A stretch of 64,000 bases of DNA from Dryomyza anilis (lineage: Eukaryota; Arthropoda; Insecta; Diptera; Dryomyzidae): positions 27,548,440 through 27,612,439 of the forward strand of contig OX638132.1 of NCBI GenBank assembly GCA_951804985.1, written 5' to 3'. This document shows, in pieces, positions 35,465 to 49,169 of the stretch. Each line of letters starts with the position of its first letter. Position 1 is the first letter of the stretch. The notes under the pieces are model-generated. The model was not told the origin of the DNA. It saw nothing but the letters and a program-made list of their open reading frames with translations, and did no database searches. A program made the position numbers and the translations under genes.

Positions 35465-36834
35465 CGATCATTTATTTTAAGTGTCGAGAAAGCGACCAAA
35501 TGCCTCCTATTGACTAATATTAATGGTAAAAACTATTAATTGTATGGTATGTTTTTTCTGAGAGTACATTGACGCATTGAATACAGAAAAAATTTCTACG
35601 CTTCGCCCTCAAAGGTTTTAATTGAGTAGATAACTGACATCTTTCCCCATACGAAGATCGTCTGAAACGTATGGCGCATCTTGGCGAACGTAGACAGATT
35701 GCCGATATAACTTACATACATCAATTAATAACGGATAGAATAAATTCACCAGAGCTTAAGTGTATTACTATTACCACAATCGTAGAAGTAGTAGAAGTGA
35801 TAATACTCTTTTTAATGTACCGTAAAGTAGAACTAATTATTTCGCTGCATCGCCACTTTTGTGAAATCTATACAGTTTTTACAAATTATAAAGCACCAAA
35901 TCTCTGAAACCACATAATCTCGGAAATTTGACCAATTACTTTTTTTTTGTCTTTTCACCATACTTTCAAATTTCATTAATTTATGAGATGGTGCTGGCAA
36001 AATTTGAATGTTTTCGGTTGTTTTGATATAAGATAAATAACCTTTTATTACTTAATTTATTCACATAGCTTGATTTAAAAAAAAAATACTTACCGGCATC
36101 TACTGGCGTCTTCAAATGTATAACGATTTAAAATGCCTGTTTTTGAGGTTGACGTTCCAAATCGTGTGAAATTCAGTATTGTCGGATCCACTCAACCGAT
36201 TTTAAAAATTTAAAAAGTGTTGTACAGAGAGAACTTGAGAGAACTTAAGTTTTGAAGTTTGTATCTTTAACAGTTATGGAGATAAAAATCAGTAAAGTTG
36301 AAAATTTTTCAAAAATTGTAAAAAATCCAATAATTATCCGATTTTTAAAATTCTTTTGTTTATGGAAAGCTTACATTGAGATCTAAAAAAAGCCTTTACT
36401 TTACATATTTTTACATAGATTGTGCATTTTATCATTAAATCAAAATATGTTTAAGGGACTTTTATAAACAAGTAACACACAAATCATAAACTGAAAACCG
36501 TTTTAAAATATCTCAAGTGGTTTAGTAAATATAAAATTGTAAAGTCGTAAATTTTTTTTATTTCCCATTTTTTTTTTTTGGAAAATTTGACTTTTACGGA
36601 ATTCTCCGTAAGTATTTTTTTTTTCAGTAACATGTACTTTTGTTATATTTTTTTGATAGGTAACATTACTGAAAATCTTTTAAATGATAAAACTTATCCA
36701 AAATATATTTAACCAATCTGGCAACACTGAATTTCACCCGATTTAAGAGCTTTTGGGCACACTGTGCGTCGTGTACTACTAATGAAAGGATCATATGACA
36801 CAGTTTCTAGAAAACATCAATCTATACACTCAAA

Positions 36835-37640
36835 GAGCGAATCAGTTGGGGCAATCGTCTTTTTTTGCCAACCGATTTAATTAGTTCTGTCAACATTCGA
36901 CTGATTCAGTTGTTGCAACCCCGCGTATCAGTTCACACAACTAATGAATACAATTGACACAACCAATTTGTTTAGTTGTGGTAGCCAATTTAATTATAAG
37001 AAATCGGACATTTTATCTAACCCTAGCGCTCCAACGTGTTGCAAACACGAAGTCAGCATCACAACAGCGTTCCTGAGATCGGAAATTGCCGACGACTAGT
37101 TGTGCTGCTGACTTCATGTTTGCAATACTTTTGAGAGCTAGGGCTGCAAAGAAAGTGTATTTGGGCATGACAAAACTGAACAGTAAACACGCACAAGTCT
37201 TAAAACAATTCCAAATTTTGTTTTACACATGGCACGCGCTGTCCGTAGCACACAAAAAACGAGTGAAAAATCTGAAACGTGTGCGACTGATGTTGTCCTG
37301 CTTTGGTATTGCTTTTATACAAGACAACTGATTTCGCAGTTGAATCAATTAAATATTGGTTGCTACAACCTATTATGACTAACTATCTGTTAAGTCAACT
37401 AAATATTGGTGATGTCTGATTTTGAATTTAGTTGCCGTAGCAATGGAAATAAAAAAAAATTGAAAATTGATAAAAAGTGTGTTTCCCCAATCAATGTTGC
37501 AGTTGCTTCAACTAATAGTTGGTTACGCTTTATACTATTGTTTACCATAAATGAATTTCAGTTGAGGCTGACTACATTTGGTAGATGCAAATGAATATTC
37601 GATGAAACAACTGAACGCCAAGCTAATATTTTTTGTGAGT
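36835..37640. repeat. CAACtgattcagttg-rich inverted-repeat region
   Basis: Outer tracts repeat ttagttgtggtagcc and ttggttgctacaacc motifs in both orientations. The inner inverted pair spans 37,020-37,146 (aaccctagcgctcc and agctagggct; gaagtcagcatcacaac and gttgtgctgctgacttc). Similar motifs at 10,735 and 24,900 suggest a dispersed family. No coding region recognised. Confidence 0.5.
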
Positions 37641-38039
37641 ACTTGGTATAACCCTTAAAGTATGCAACATATTTTGTTATTTGCATATTACATTGCAAAC
37701 CTGCATTGAAATTCTTGTGTCCTTTGCCGGAAATCGGCATCCACAACTTTTACCAGTTTTTCGAGAAGAGATTCTCACGTAAACATTTAATTTTATGGAG
37801 CCATTTATAAAATTCTCAATATTAAAACCAACTTAATTTACATTCGTTACAATAGACTACATTTCATGTTTGCTTCAGTTTCCAATTATTAAGCATGTCT
37901 TTGTTTTATGCTGGAGTATGTTGTCATAAGACAGATTAATGTATAAATTATTTTCTTAAATGAATAAATAATATTAAATATTTATAATGATAAATAGAGT
38001 CTTTACCATGCCACATTGTGTTTTTTATAATTATGGGAC

Positions 38040-38496
38040 GAAACCATTAAAACAGTAGTATTTATACTATTAAAAAATAATACTATTGAAATATTTAACC
38101 TAATGATACTGAATTTTTCGAATACTATTAAATTAATTAGAAAATTTTTGAAATAACTATTAATACATGTCGCGTCGTTGGCTCGACTGATTTGTGCGTT
38201 GGACTACGAGCGGAAAAAACCCGAGTCTTGATGCCTGCAACTGTCAACATCTTTTTCATAGAAAACATTTTTCGACACAACGCTACCTCTCGGCAGTCAA
38301 TGGCAAACCTAAGAGTTCGGATTCAGCATTAAACTGTAGGTCCCACCGCATTGAGTACAAATACAACACGCACAGCTCAAATGGTAAGAGCTCGGCATAA
38401 GTTCTTCAGGACTGTAGCGCCAAACTATTATTATTTATTAATACATGAACCATAAAATCAATGGTTGTACCATTAAGTACTACATTTTCTTCTGAG
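38040..38496. mobile_element. MITE copy interrupted by a SINE
   Basis: AATAGT-rich sequence of the same family is split by the SINE at 38,170-38,435 and its 12-bp target duplication. The right end is cttctgagtgc. Confidence 0.58.
38170..38435 (+). mobile_element. tRNA-derived SINE, family 1, copy 6, with target duplication
   Basis: Diverged head (cgtcgttggctcgactgatt), a typical body and the end gccaaactattatta. Perfect 12-bp duplication TATTAATACATG at 38,158-38,169 and 38,436-38,447. Nested in an older MITE. Confidence 0.9.
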
Positions 38497-40019
38497 TGCA
38501 GCCATGATGAAATCGCTTTACCTTTACGGAAAAATGGTGACATTTAAAATAAAATAAATTAAAACAAATTGTTTAAATTTTTTTATACTTTTTGCAGTTT
38601 ATTGACTTTTTTTTTGTATGTATAAAACAATATTTTATTTTTGAATTGGAAACAAAACAATGTTTTGTTTTTACAAATTTTTCTCGCTTTTCTTAACATT
38701 CTTTAGTCGATTTCGCAACTTAATAAAGTTTTACTTTTTTTTACAACTTTTCGTTTGTTTAATTTTAAGCAACGCACATCAATCAGACGCGTTTTGCTCA
38801 TACAACATTCGCATTAAAATGTGATTTCAACTAAAAACTAAATCGATGGAAATTTTATTTTCAGTGCAATATTTTGTAGATAGAATCAATAGAATGTAAA
38901 ATTACAATTGACATGAAAGAAAGAATGCTGGAAAGATTATTTATTAAATACAATGATATAAAATATTTCAGTTGTACACAAAACGAAAGATAAAAGAATT
39001 TCTAAAGTATTATAAAAAAAGTAGTTATAGTTCGTAGATATTTAAAAAAAAATAAAATGGAAAATTACCAGGAGTAACTGAGTTGAGCAAGGGTATCCAT
39101 CCATCAAAGGGTTTAAGGAATACATGGTGAATGGGAGGGGGGAGGTGTATTTTGGATAGGAATTCTTGGGAGTCGGAGAGTGCGGTGCGGCGGCCCTGAG
39201 GCTGAGCTTAAAAACTTAAGTAGTAAAGCATTCTTACAAATGTCTTTTCGACGCACTTGCGCGACACAAATACACAAAACATGCACAAACGCATGGTTAC
39301 TTCTTGTTAGCCAAAAAGAAAAAAAAAGACGATTTACAAAAATATTTTTTTTTTTTTTTTATTCAAGACAATTGCAGCGCGCGTGCAGCGCATTATTGCG
39401 TCTAGTAGGAGAAAAACTTTGATGGCACGCGATTAAGAGTTAAAGAGTTTTTATGTTAAATGTTAAATTTTCTTTGTTTTTTTGTTAATATTTTCATATA
39501 TTTATCACACAGTATTGTGACGCAATAAAGGGCACGCACGTGCGCAAAATTGTCTTTAGTATAGGAGTTTATTAAATATATGTTTATGTTTTTGTTTTTT
39601 TATTAAATAGTAATTCAACAATTTATTTTTAAAATAATTTTAAAGTAACCAACGTATTCATAGCTCAGCATACAGTTCTTTTAAAGAAAATCTTGATGCT
39701 CACATAAAGTCATACAAGTTGACAAATGTAACGAATTTCCTCTACATGTTAAAAGTTATTAACTTTTTTGTTTTTTTTTTGTAAAAAAAATTATTTTTTT
39801 TTTAACTTTACGTTCATCATCGCAAAGCAATATTATTTGTCGCTTGAAAATTGGAGGCTTCATCAATATTAGAGCGCAGCGCAGAATTAGAAGAGTTTTA
39901 AAAAAAAATTATATTATTTTTTATCGTTTAATAGAAAACTAGATTTTTTAGAAACATTAAATAATACAACAAAAAAAACTAAAGATTGTTCGATTTGTCT
40001 GTAATTGCGGCATTTATTT

Positions 40020-42031
40020 CAGGGGTACTGTACAAAATTAAAAAAAAATAAAGCTATTCAAAATTTAAGTTTCAATCGAAACTAAATAAAAATAAAGTTC
40101 AAAATAAAAAAATTGCAAACAAAACGTTTTTTAGGGTTTATGCGAATTCGTCTAAATTGCTGACTAAATTAAATTGAATACGTAATTTTATTATTTTAGT
40201 TTTATTTGAGTTTAGTAAGCAATTTAGTCGAATTCGCATACATAAAGCGTAGACAAAGTTCCAAAATTGAACTTTATTATATATCCGAGAAAAAATATTC
40301 GGCAGATTACTGGCAGAATATCGACAGATTTCTGGCAAAATCACAGATGCTATGCCGGGCACAGCATGTAGTTTATTTTTCAACAAAAACTCAGTAGTTT
40401 TCACGCAGGTAATCGGCATGTTCAAAAAGGTGTACGTGCCACAGCAGATTTATGGAATATTTTCGAAATTCGATTTGAAATAGGCTGCCTTCTAGCTGGG
40501 GTTCGGCAGGGGTTTTCGGCAGACATTTTATAATTTTAATTTTCAAAATAGCAAATTAAAGCAAAGCAATGCAGTCTGCTTTACACTGTCAACGGCAAAG
40601 AGAAAAAAATGTATTTGAAAAAATATTTGAATTGCCTGCCACACGGCAGAATTTTGGAATATAACAACTACTGGTTCAACAAGTTGTCGACAGAATTTTA
40701 TATTGTTGACAAATTTAAAAATAAATTCATAAAATGTGTTCAGTATTACAAAATGTTTTGCTTTTATTTGTCGCAGCCCCGAATGTCGCGGAATGCTTGG
40801 TTTTTACTATCGTTTTGTGTCAGTTTCATGTTCGAAAATTTCTCAAATTTGTTGTTTATCGATATGACAAAGTTCTAAAAAATTGATAACATGTTGGCAT
40901 ATGATATCGACTGACATGGTTAATGAACATTTTAATTTTGGATAGTTTCTGCGTCGCAATCATAATGTAAAGAAAGCAAATATGACTCAAAATGACATAG
41001 TGAAAACCAGGCATTACCCGAAACAAAATTAATGCATTTTTCAAAATAAATGGAATATATTAAAAATGTATAGCCAAGTTTTAAAATTTTGTGGCATTTT
41101 TAATGTCAGACTCACGACATATTTGGGAAACGAGCAGAAAACAGACAGCTTGTGATACAAGCTCAGTCTTTATCTGTTGGAAATATGTCGAAAAAAATGT
41201 TTCTAAACGTCTCGAAGCTGCAAAAAAATGTTGTCTGTGGTATTGTCAAAACTCGGTGCGATTTAAGTTTTAACAATAAATTATTATGGATCTCAGAAAA
41301 GAACGTGAAAATTGCCAACTGTGACTTTGTGATTCTGTTTATTTGTTTTTTAATGAAACTTCGGATTTGTGCTGAGTTCATGTTTTATAGAATCTACAAA
41401 GGCAAAGTTTTTGTGCTACACAAGTGAATGCTGTATGCACCAAGCGACGTGATTGAGCACCAGAATTGGTTGTACAAACGACTTCAACGTTCTTTAATTC
41501 GTTCGCATATTTAGTAATCATTGAATTTTTTCAAGTGAATTAAATAAATGTTAAAAATGCAAACGCTACACATGATTCTTTTATTTTTTAAGCAAAAATT
41601 CTGGTCAAGCAATCTATGCAAAATTAGATACCTAATTGAAGTATTTTTGACAGACAGACTGGCGATCAAAATATGTAGCTACCTCGATCTGCCTTCGCAT
41701 TCGATATATCTGCCTCTATATTCTTTCATAGGTTATAGGAAACCTGCCGTTTGGCTGTCGTTTTGTTCAGTTGTCCACTTGTTACCTGCCGTATGTTGTG
41801 TCTGGGTTATATTTCGATTTTCGTTCTGATCAAGTAGGGGCAAAATAAAAAATCAGAATAAAATTAAAATGTGTTAAAACTAAATTTGATTTTTTTTATA
41901 TTTCAATTTAAAATATTAAAATATAAAATATAATACAGTTTTTTTATATTTTTTCGATTTGTTTGAAACTAAATGTTTGAAAAATCCATAGCTTTTGTAT
42001 TTTTTTTTTGTTCGTTTGTTCAGTACCCCTG
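40020..42031. mobile_element. hAT-like element, about 2.0 kb
   Basis: The inverted ends CAGGGGTACTG (left) and, reversed, CAGGGGTACTGAACAAA (right) are flanked by 8-bp sequences matching at 6 of 8 positions (atttattt, atggattt). CAGGG-type ends with an 8-bp duplication fit hAT. Internal frames (for example 40,609-40,878 and 41,548-41,829) show no transposase motif. A hairpin at 40,138-40,245 is internal. It lies downstream of Lk6, possibly inside its 3' UTR. Confidence 0.62.
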
Positions 42032-43378
42032 ATGGATTTTGTAAATTTCGAAATTCGCATTTGTGTTTTTTTTCGAAAAAAGCTACACTTTAATATTTTA
42101 CAAAATATTCTAAAATCAGTTAAAATAAGTTTTCGCCTAGATGCCAAAATATGTTTTTTAGTTTTTTTTATATATTTTTTTATTTGCCTTGTTGCTATTT
42201 GTTTCTTTTTAAAATTGGCTTCTTATACAAAAAAAAAATGTTTACGCATTTTTGCTGTTAACAAATATTACCAATTATTAACAATTATTTAATTTTGTGT
42301 GTGTGTGTTGTGTTATAATATAAAATACATTTTGGAAATTTCTACAATATTTTTGTGTTTTTGTTTTTTGCGCAGTTTTGTTTTTCATTGCCCTTTTTTG
42401 CTCTAATGAAACAGTAATAGAATTCTTTCAGCGACAATATCATAATAATAAGTTTTAATGTTAATTGTATCAAAACTTAATTTAAAGAAAGAAAAAAAAT
42501 TATATGATAATTCATAAAAAAATGTTTTTTTGTGGTTTTTTTGATTTTTAAGCCGACTGTTGGTTGTTTGCTTTTATTTCATTGTTAAAAACAGTCAAAC
42601 AGAAGATCATAATTTTAATAATGGTATTTTTGTTTCTTTTCTTAAAAAAAAAGTTCCCCACACAACAAACAATTAAAAAAATTCATAAATTTCAAAGAAT
42701 TAAATGAGCGGCAGATGGCTGGAGATCGAGCAGCAGCAGCTATAAAGTGTCTTGAGACAGAGCGTAGCAGCAAATAAGAAAAACAAAGTAGGTATTTTTA
42801 AAAACATAAAAAATATATATATTGATTTTGTGCGGCACATTTAATTTAAATTAAACATCATTTTGATAGTATTGCAAAAAGCAGTTCAATGTAAAAATGT
42901 TTGCAAAGTGGAAATGTTTGCAATTTAAAGTTTTTCTAGGTGAAAAGAAAAACTTTTGCAAAGAAAACAATCCTTGCAATGGAAAAAGCGTTTTATGGAA
43001 ATTCGTTTGCAATAAAAATGTAGAAAGATTTAATTTTTTTTAAATTAAAGCAAAACTTTTTGCGAACTTTGCGTAAAAGTTTCATTTCAAACTTTAGCAG
43101 TCGCATAATTTATGCATATAACGTGAGAACTTTTGCCCTAAGTTATAGTTCTTTGTATTTCATTGAAATCTAAGCGATTTGTTAATATTATTTTTCATAA
43201 ATAATGGGTTTTGTTTATTAAGCATAAAAGGCGCAAAAAGATTGCTTTCAATTTTTGTATGTTGTAAAAATTGTTCAACTTTTAGTTCAACTCTGTGCAA
43301 TATTGGCGAAAATATATGATTAATCTAGTGATTTGACACAACGACAGCGCCTCCTCACTCGCGTTCTTACCTAAAATA

Positions 43379-43384
43379 TTTATT
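43379..43384 (-). terminator. Candidate poly(A) signal of Lk6
   Basis: AATAAA on the minus strand about 100 bases beyond the stop codon. Longer 3' UTRs are equally possible: 38,800-43,300 is T-rich on the plus strand with no other gene, and a 2.0-kb element is inserted in it. Confidence 0.3.
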
Positions 43385-43483
43385 ATTTTTTAAATTTTTG
43401 AATATAGCTCTGTCTCTTCTCACACACCACACCACTTCACTCGCTCGCTCCCATCCCACAAACACAATTATTGACCTGCACAT

Positions 43484-45980
43484 TTAGCCACTTGCTGTGG
43501 CCGGTTGGCAGTAGTCGCCCAATTCGCCGTTGCGATGCGCGGCCATGCGCATGCGTCGCTGCAGCAGCAGACTCTCGCTGGGCGGCGACAACCCGATGCC
43601 GAAGTTGCCAACGCCGCTGTTATCGGTTGGAAAACGTCCGGAACCGATGCGCGGCTGTTGATGCGGATTTATTGCACTTGTTGGTGGCGCTGCACTATTC
43701 GAGACGGATCCATTGTTGTAGTTGGCGTCGTAATTGTTGCGGCGCGCCGCATACTGCTGCTCGTCTTTGGCGGCATTTAGGCCGCAATTGCGCACCGACG
43801 AGTAAATGCAGTCGTTGCGCCAGTTTCGTATGCCCTTGGAATTTTGCTCGTCCGCATCGCAATTGCGTTGCTGCGGCTGTTGATAGTAACCGGACAACAC
43901 GTACGGACGCGGCTGCTGCGAGCCGCTGTGCGAAAAGCTACCCAGATAGTTACGCTGCTGATTGGCGCAGTTCATATGCTGGGCGGCAGCGGCTGCCAGC
44001 ATTGGCGGGCGGTACTTCCGATAGGCCTGATGCTGCTGCTGATTGTCTGCCGAATTGTGGCTGCGGTAGCGCCAATTCTCTGTTGGCTGCATATTGAAGT
44101 TGACGCTGCGCATCTCCTGTGGCCGCTGCTGTGTTGGCGCAATATACCGCTGTTTGGCATGTTGGCCAGCGCGTTTGGCGTTGCTGTTGCTGCTCAGCGC
44201 AGCGGGCTTCTTGAAACTGTGCTGCTCATCGCTGTCTTCCTCCTCCTCTTCGACTTCCGCGTCATAGTTATGATAGCCTTCATTCTCGTCATCCTCCTCC
44301 TCTTCTACTTCAGGATCGTAGTAGTCGTCATCACTAATGCGACGTTGCTTCTGGGCGGCGCTGGTTGCGATGTAAGGATTGCGACGCGGTGACTTGCAAC
44401 CATTTATGATAATTCTTACTTCCGGGTTGCCGTTTCCATTTTTGTTGTTGTTGGTGGCGACTTTTTCGTCAGCGGTCATTCGAATTGTGTCAGATGCTTC
44501 TGTTTGCGGCTTCACTTCTTCTGTTGTCACACTAATCGAACGATTTGCTGACCGCTGAGCCAATTTCGCAGTCTCATTAAGTTCAGGTAGCTTTTCTTTA
44601 AGTTCACTAATACTATCGAGTGGCGCAGCAACGACTGTGTTGTTGTTCATCATCATCTTCTTATTGTTGGTGGTATTGGTGGTGTTGTTGTTGTTGTTGG
44701 TGGTGGTGCTTATAGTATTTTTAATATCACGCATTGGAAGCGACAGCATGTGTTCAACATTGTTCTTGGAGCATGCTGCAATAGCAAAATGATTTTGCTC
44801 TTCAACTTCGTTTTCTTCTTCTTCATTATCATCATCTAAATGATTTTTATTATTAGTAGTAATCTTAACCATATCATCAACATCATCATCATTCTCCTCC
44901 TCTTCTTTATCATCGTTACAATAAACGTTGTTCTCGTTATCGTTATCAATATCGCAGCAAATGTTTGCCTCAGTTTTTAAAACACTATCACTAATATTGG
45001 CATTTGTAATAAAAGCACTTTTATTCTTGGACTCAAAAACTGCAGACTCTGGCAGGTGGTCACTCTTTGTCTTGACCTCCTGCTCAGATATCTGCTCCTC
45101 CACAGACTTGTCCTCATACACAGTCTTGTTCTGCTCCTCCTCCTCTTCATTCTGATATTTCTCTTCATCATCCTCTTCATCATCAACTACATTTACAGCT
45201 GTTTCGAATGCATCATCATCGAGTTCATCATGAACCTCATTCATTTCAAGCGTATTCGCATTCGTATTCTCGTACTCATCCATATCTCGCATTTCATACA
45301 TATTTTCGTTCAGTGATGTTGGTCTGATGTCATCCTCTAGTTCAACTGCTGCGTGTAAGGAACTTTTATCATAGCGTTCATCATCCTCATCCTCATCATT
45401 GTAAACAGCCGAATCATCAAATACATCTCTTTCTTCATCTACATAAGAATCATCCACATCATCGTCCTGCTCATCGAGTTCGCGCCAATAATGCTGACAA
45501 TTCTCCTCATCCTGGTCATCGTTGTAGTTGTAGCGTGCATTCACAAAGGCCTCATCATTCTCGTCCAGTTTTCCAAACTGCTCGAGCTCATCGTCGTCGT
45601 CATCGTCCTCTGCGTGCACGTTGAGCGGATGGTACAAGGCGCCTCCGCCGCTCAACAGCGACGACGCATTGCGTGATGCCGCCGCATTCATGCTGCCGCG
45701 CGAATACGACGCATACTTGTTGATCGATTTGCGTTGCGAATAGTTGTTGTTTGCTGTTGGCGCGTAAGTGCTAGCGCGATTGTTCATGGAGCGACTCTTT
45801 GGCGGCGGCATTGCGCTGCTATCGCCGCCGCTATTGGCGTCCAAGTAGGACTGCGAAGGCTGGTAGATATTTGGTCGCTCTTTCATGTAATCGTAGCGCA
45901 TAGAGAAATGCTGTAGTATGACACGCTTCACAGCCATAGCCGATTCGGCAAATTGTGATATTTCGCGCGCTGATTGATTT
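43484..45980 (-). CDS. Lk6: Lk6 last exon: long C-terminal tail
   Basis: After the acceptor aatttag, one base completes Arg and the frame reads NQSAREISQFAESAMAVKRV, then LQHFSMRYDYMKERPNIYQP, a conserved block following the kinase domain in fly Lk6. The remaining roughly 780 residues are low complexity: repeated Asp/Glu runs (about 45,100-45,640), Asn/Thr runs (44,640-44,720), then Gln/Arg/Tyr/Asn-rich sequence ending GDYCQPATASG and TAG at 43,484-43,486. A single open frame of 831 codons is strong evidence of coding. Several long ORFs on the plus strand here are shadows of this frame. The acidic tail is much longer than in vertebrate MNKs. Confidence 0.95.
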
Positions 45981-46047
45981 CTAAATTCAATTGAAGGTGG
46001 TTGTTAACATTAGCATGGCCAAAAATAGTTGACTGCGGTTCACTTAC

Positions 46048-46261
46048 CGGCGAATGTTGCCCGGCGTACGTAGCGCCTTGCGACGATGTTCCATCTTCTT
46101 GCTGTTCGGTGGTTCCTCTTCTGAGATCTTTATCCAAGGATGATGCAATACTTGTTGCGCGCTCAAGCGCTTGGGTGCCTCCTTGACCAGCAGGCCACGT
46201 ATTAAATCTTTGGCCTCCTCGCTGACATCATTCCATTCGGCGTCGGGAAAACAAAATCGTC
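46048..46261 (-). CDS. Lk6: Lk6 exon: end of kinase C-lobe
   Basis: The acceptor is ttttgttttag. It reads [20 protein letters not shown], then [14 protein letters not shown], which closes the kinase domain, and [17 protein letters not shown]. The donor is GTAAGT; two bases carried out. The preceding 695-bp intron is the only long one within the kinase domain. Confidence 0.96.
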
Positions 46262-46936
46262 CTAAAACAAAACAAAAAAAATGGAACCAATCAAAACCTA
46301 TTAGATTTTCATTTAGGGCAATAGATAAACTAAATACATATGCAATTTGTTTAATAGATATGCCAAAAAATAGCAAAAAAAAAGTAATATTTCTCATAAT
46401 TTGATACCATTGCAGAGAGTAAATATTTGATATAGTTTCCATTCAGGTGGTTTCGCTGCCACTTTTGTCAAATAAATTCAAACATTGGTTATGTGGAAAT
46501 TGAAACGAAATGTTGTCAACAGACACATTTTCAAATCAATATTCTGATATTTTCTGCCACATTTTTGGATAGAAAAATAATTAAAATATATAAGGGGCGT
46601 TGGATTGCAATATATCTTGGTAAGTTTGGTTGCAATTATCCGCGGACAGATCCAGTTTTGTGCACTGTTTTCCTCTGTTAACTTCAATCTGACTCCAGAA
46701 AACTCGGGAGAAAACTCTATATGAAATGTATACTCTCTGACCATTGAACGGAGCGTTACGAAACTTGTAAACTTCACGACACCAGTTTTTTTATATTGTA
46801 ATAGCAATTGACTGCAATACTCTGAACAAAAGACAAATTGCAGGCTCTAAATATTCAGAGTTAAAAACACAAACACAGATCAGAGAACTAAAAATCAGGA
46901 CCGCTCACAGTAACGTAGTTTTTTTAATAATAATCA

Positions 46937-47449
<513 letters not shown>

Positions 47450-47452
47450 CTA

Positions 47453-47812
<360 letters not shown>

Positions 47813-47819
47813 TTATTAC

Positions 47820-48005
47820 CTTGAAATGTAGATGAATGCAGTGAAGAACTGGTGCGCTTCTTCTTGCGTCGTGTCTTCTGCATTTCCTCCTTGTGGCGGT
47901 TGAAGTCCGCTTGACGCTCCATTTCGGTCATTTTGGGCGCCGCTTCACTCGATTCGTTGCCCGAAACATCTTCGCTGCTGTAACGACTAATTTCGTTGTG
48001 TCCTC
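47820..48005 (-). CDS. Lk6: Lk6 exon: N-terminal segment with basic motif
   Basis: Read on the minus strand, the acceptor is ctcttttccag (AG at 48,007-48,006) and the donor GTAATA. It encodes GHNEISRYSSEDVSGNESSE, then MERQADFNRHKEEMQKTRRK and KKRTSSSLHSSTFQ. The KTRRKKKR cluster precedes the kinase domain exactly as in vertebrate MNKs, where it binds eIF4G and importin. It enters with one carried base and leaves one base. Internal Met codons exist, but the frame is open to the acceptor, so an upstream coding exon is expected. Confidence 0.85.
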
Positions 48006-48774
48006 CTGGAAAAGAGAATGAAACATTAGAGAGGATATCGTTAAATTATGTCTGCAGACATTGCATAAAATCGGAACTGTTTTATTTCAGAGGGACCTGT
48101 ACTCAAAAGGGAACTATTACAATTATATAGTACTCGAACCGTATTACAAAACCATCGAAATAAAAGACCAATGATCACAAAGAAAAACTGTATATAGCGA
48201 AAATACTCTGCTAATACCAATCCTATTTAGATTTTGATTTTAATTAAGAGAAATGTTTAGTTATCGCTTTACGCGTAAACATTTTTTTTTTCGGCAAAAT
48301 AAATAAAATTAAAAAATGAAAACTGGTAAATATCGGTTATTTTAAACAACAAATAAAAGAATTACAAAAAAATTGTTTGCGTTGCTGTTGATAACAAATG
48401 CTAAATAGGCCAACTTAAACGTATTAGATAATGAAGCGGCGGCGGCGCACAGCCGACGAAAGACGGCATCCAAAAACAACAACAAAAAAAGCAAGTTTAT
48501 TTATGTGATAACAAAAATTTGCAAGTGTTAAAAAAAGCAGAAAAATTATTAACATTTTAAACTGTTCAACACGAATTGTTATCAAAATTATTTATATTTA
48601 TTAACACAAAGGGATTGTAAAATCAATATTGTATTTTGAATTGGTGGTGTGTGCGCAAAATATATTTAGCTACTTTTTCTGTCAATGTGTTGCATATTAG
48701 ATTATTACGGATTTAAATTTTATACAGAAAAATTAAAATAATTGGATTATATAATTTTAAAACAATTTTAAGAA

Positions 48775-49036
48775 TATATCGTCGTTGTACGTCGAAAAGT
48801 CGCCAAATACATTTTCAAAATGCCAAATATTCATTTACAAAAATTTTTATAAATCTGTAAATTTTTAATCGATGATCTCAATTTTTTTTACCACATGATT
48901 AGAAAATGTGAATCTATTGATTTTTCAACTTTAAAAATGAATCATTTACTTTTTATAATATCAATCAACAAACTCGAAAATTAAGTTTTTCATAAACATG
49001 TTTTTGGTGACTTTTCGTTCTACAACAACGATATAT
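48775..49036. mobile_element. MITE with ATATCGTC ends, copy 1
   Basis: The ends atatatcgtcgttgtacgtc and gttctacaacaacgatata are inverted. The subterminal blocks gtcgccaaatacattttc and tggtgacttttcg are also inverted. Confidence 0.68.
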
Positions 49037-49169
49037 TTTTTGGTTTGTCTTCTATTTTTTGTGTGTTATCTTCTCTAATTATGAAGAGCTAAATAACACA
49101 ATGATTTAATTCTATGGACGCAAGAATTTTCCAAAGTCTTTAATATAAATTGTGCAATTTTCTGTCTGC

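Larger units (their letters stand above)
30455..43483. other. Convergent intergenic region between SNF4Agamma and Lk6
   Basis: SNF4Agamma 3' UTR to about 31.0 kb, then the Tc1-type fragment, a truncated SINE, the 1.9-kb foldback, the TAGACT element, MITEs, an inverted-repeat region, and a SINE nested in a MITE. 38,500-40,015 and 42,035-43,480 are AT-rich with long A/T runs and no gene; they may be a long Lk6 3' UTR (inference). 35,580-36,830 and 37,650-38,030 show nothing recognisable. Confidence 0.6.

Noticed and set aside
43364..43371. Minus-strand GTAAGAAC as a donor after the Lk6 stop
   Set aside because: No partner acceptor or coding sequence was seen downstream; at most a 3' UTR intron.
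43471..44097. 208-codon plus-strand ORF
   Set aside because: Arg/Cys-rich shadow of the Lk6 last exon, which is open over 831 codons on the other strand with clear family matches upstream.
43844..44392. 182-codon plus-strand ORF rich in Leu/Val
   Set aside because: Antisense shadow of the Gln/Glu/Asp codons of the Lk6 tail.
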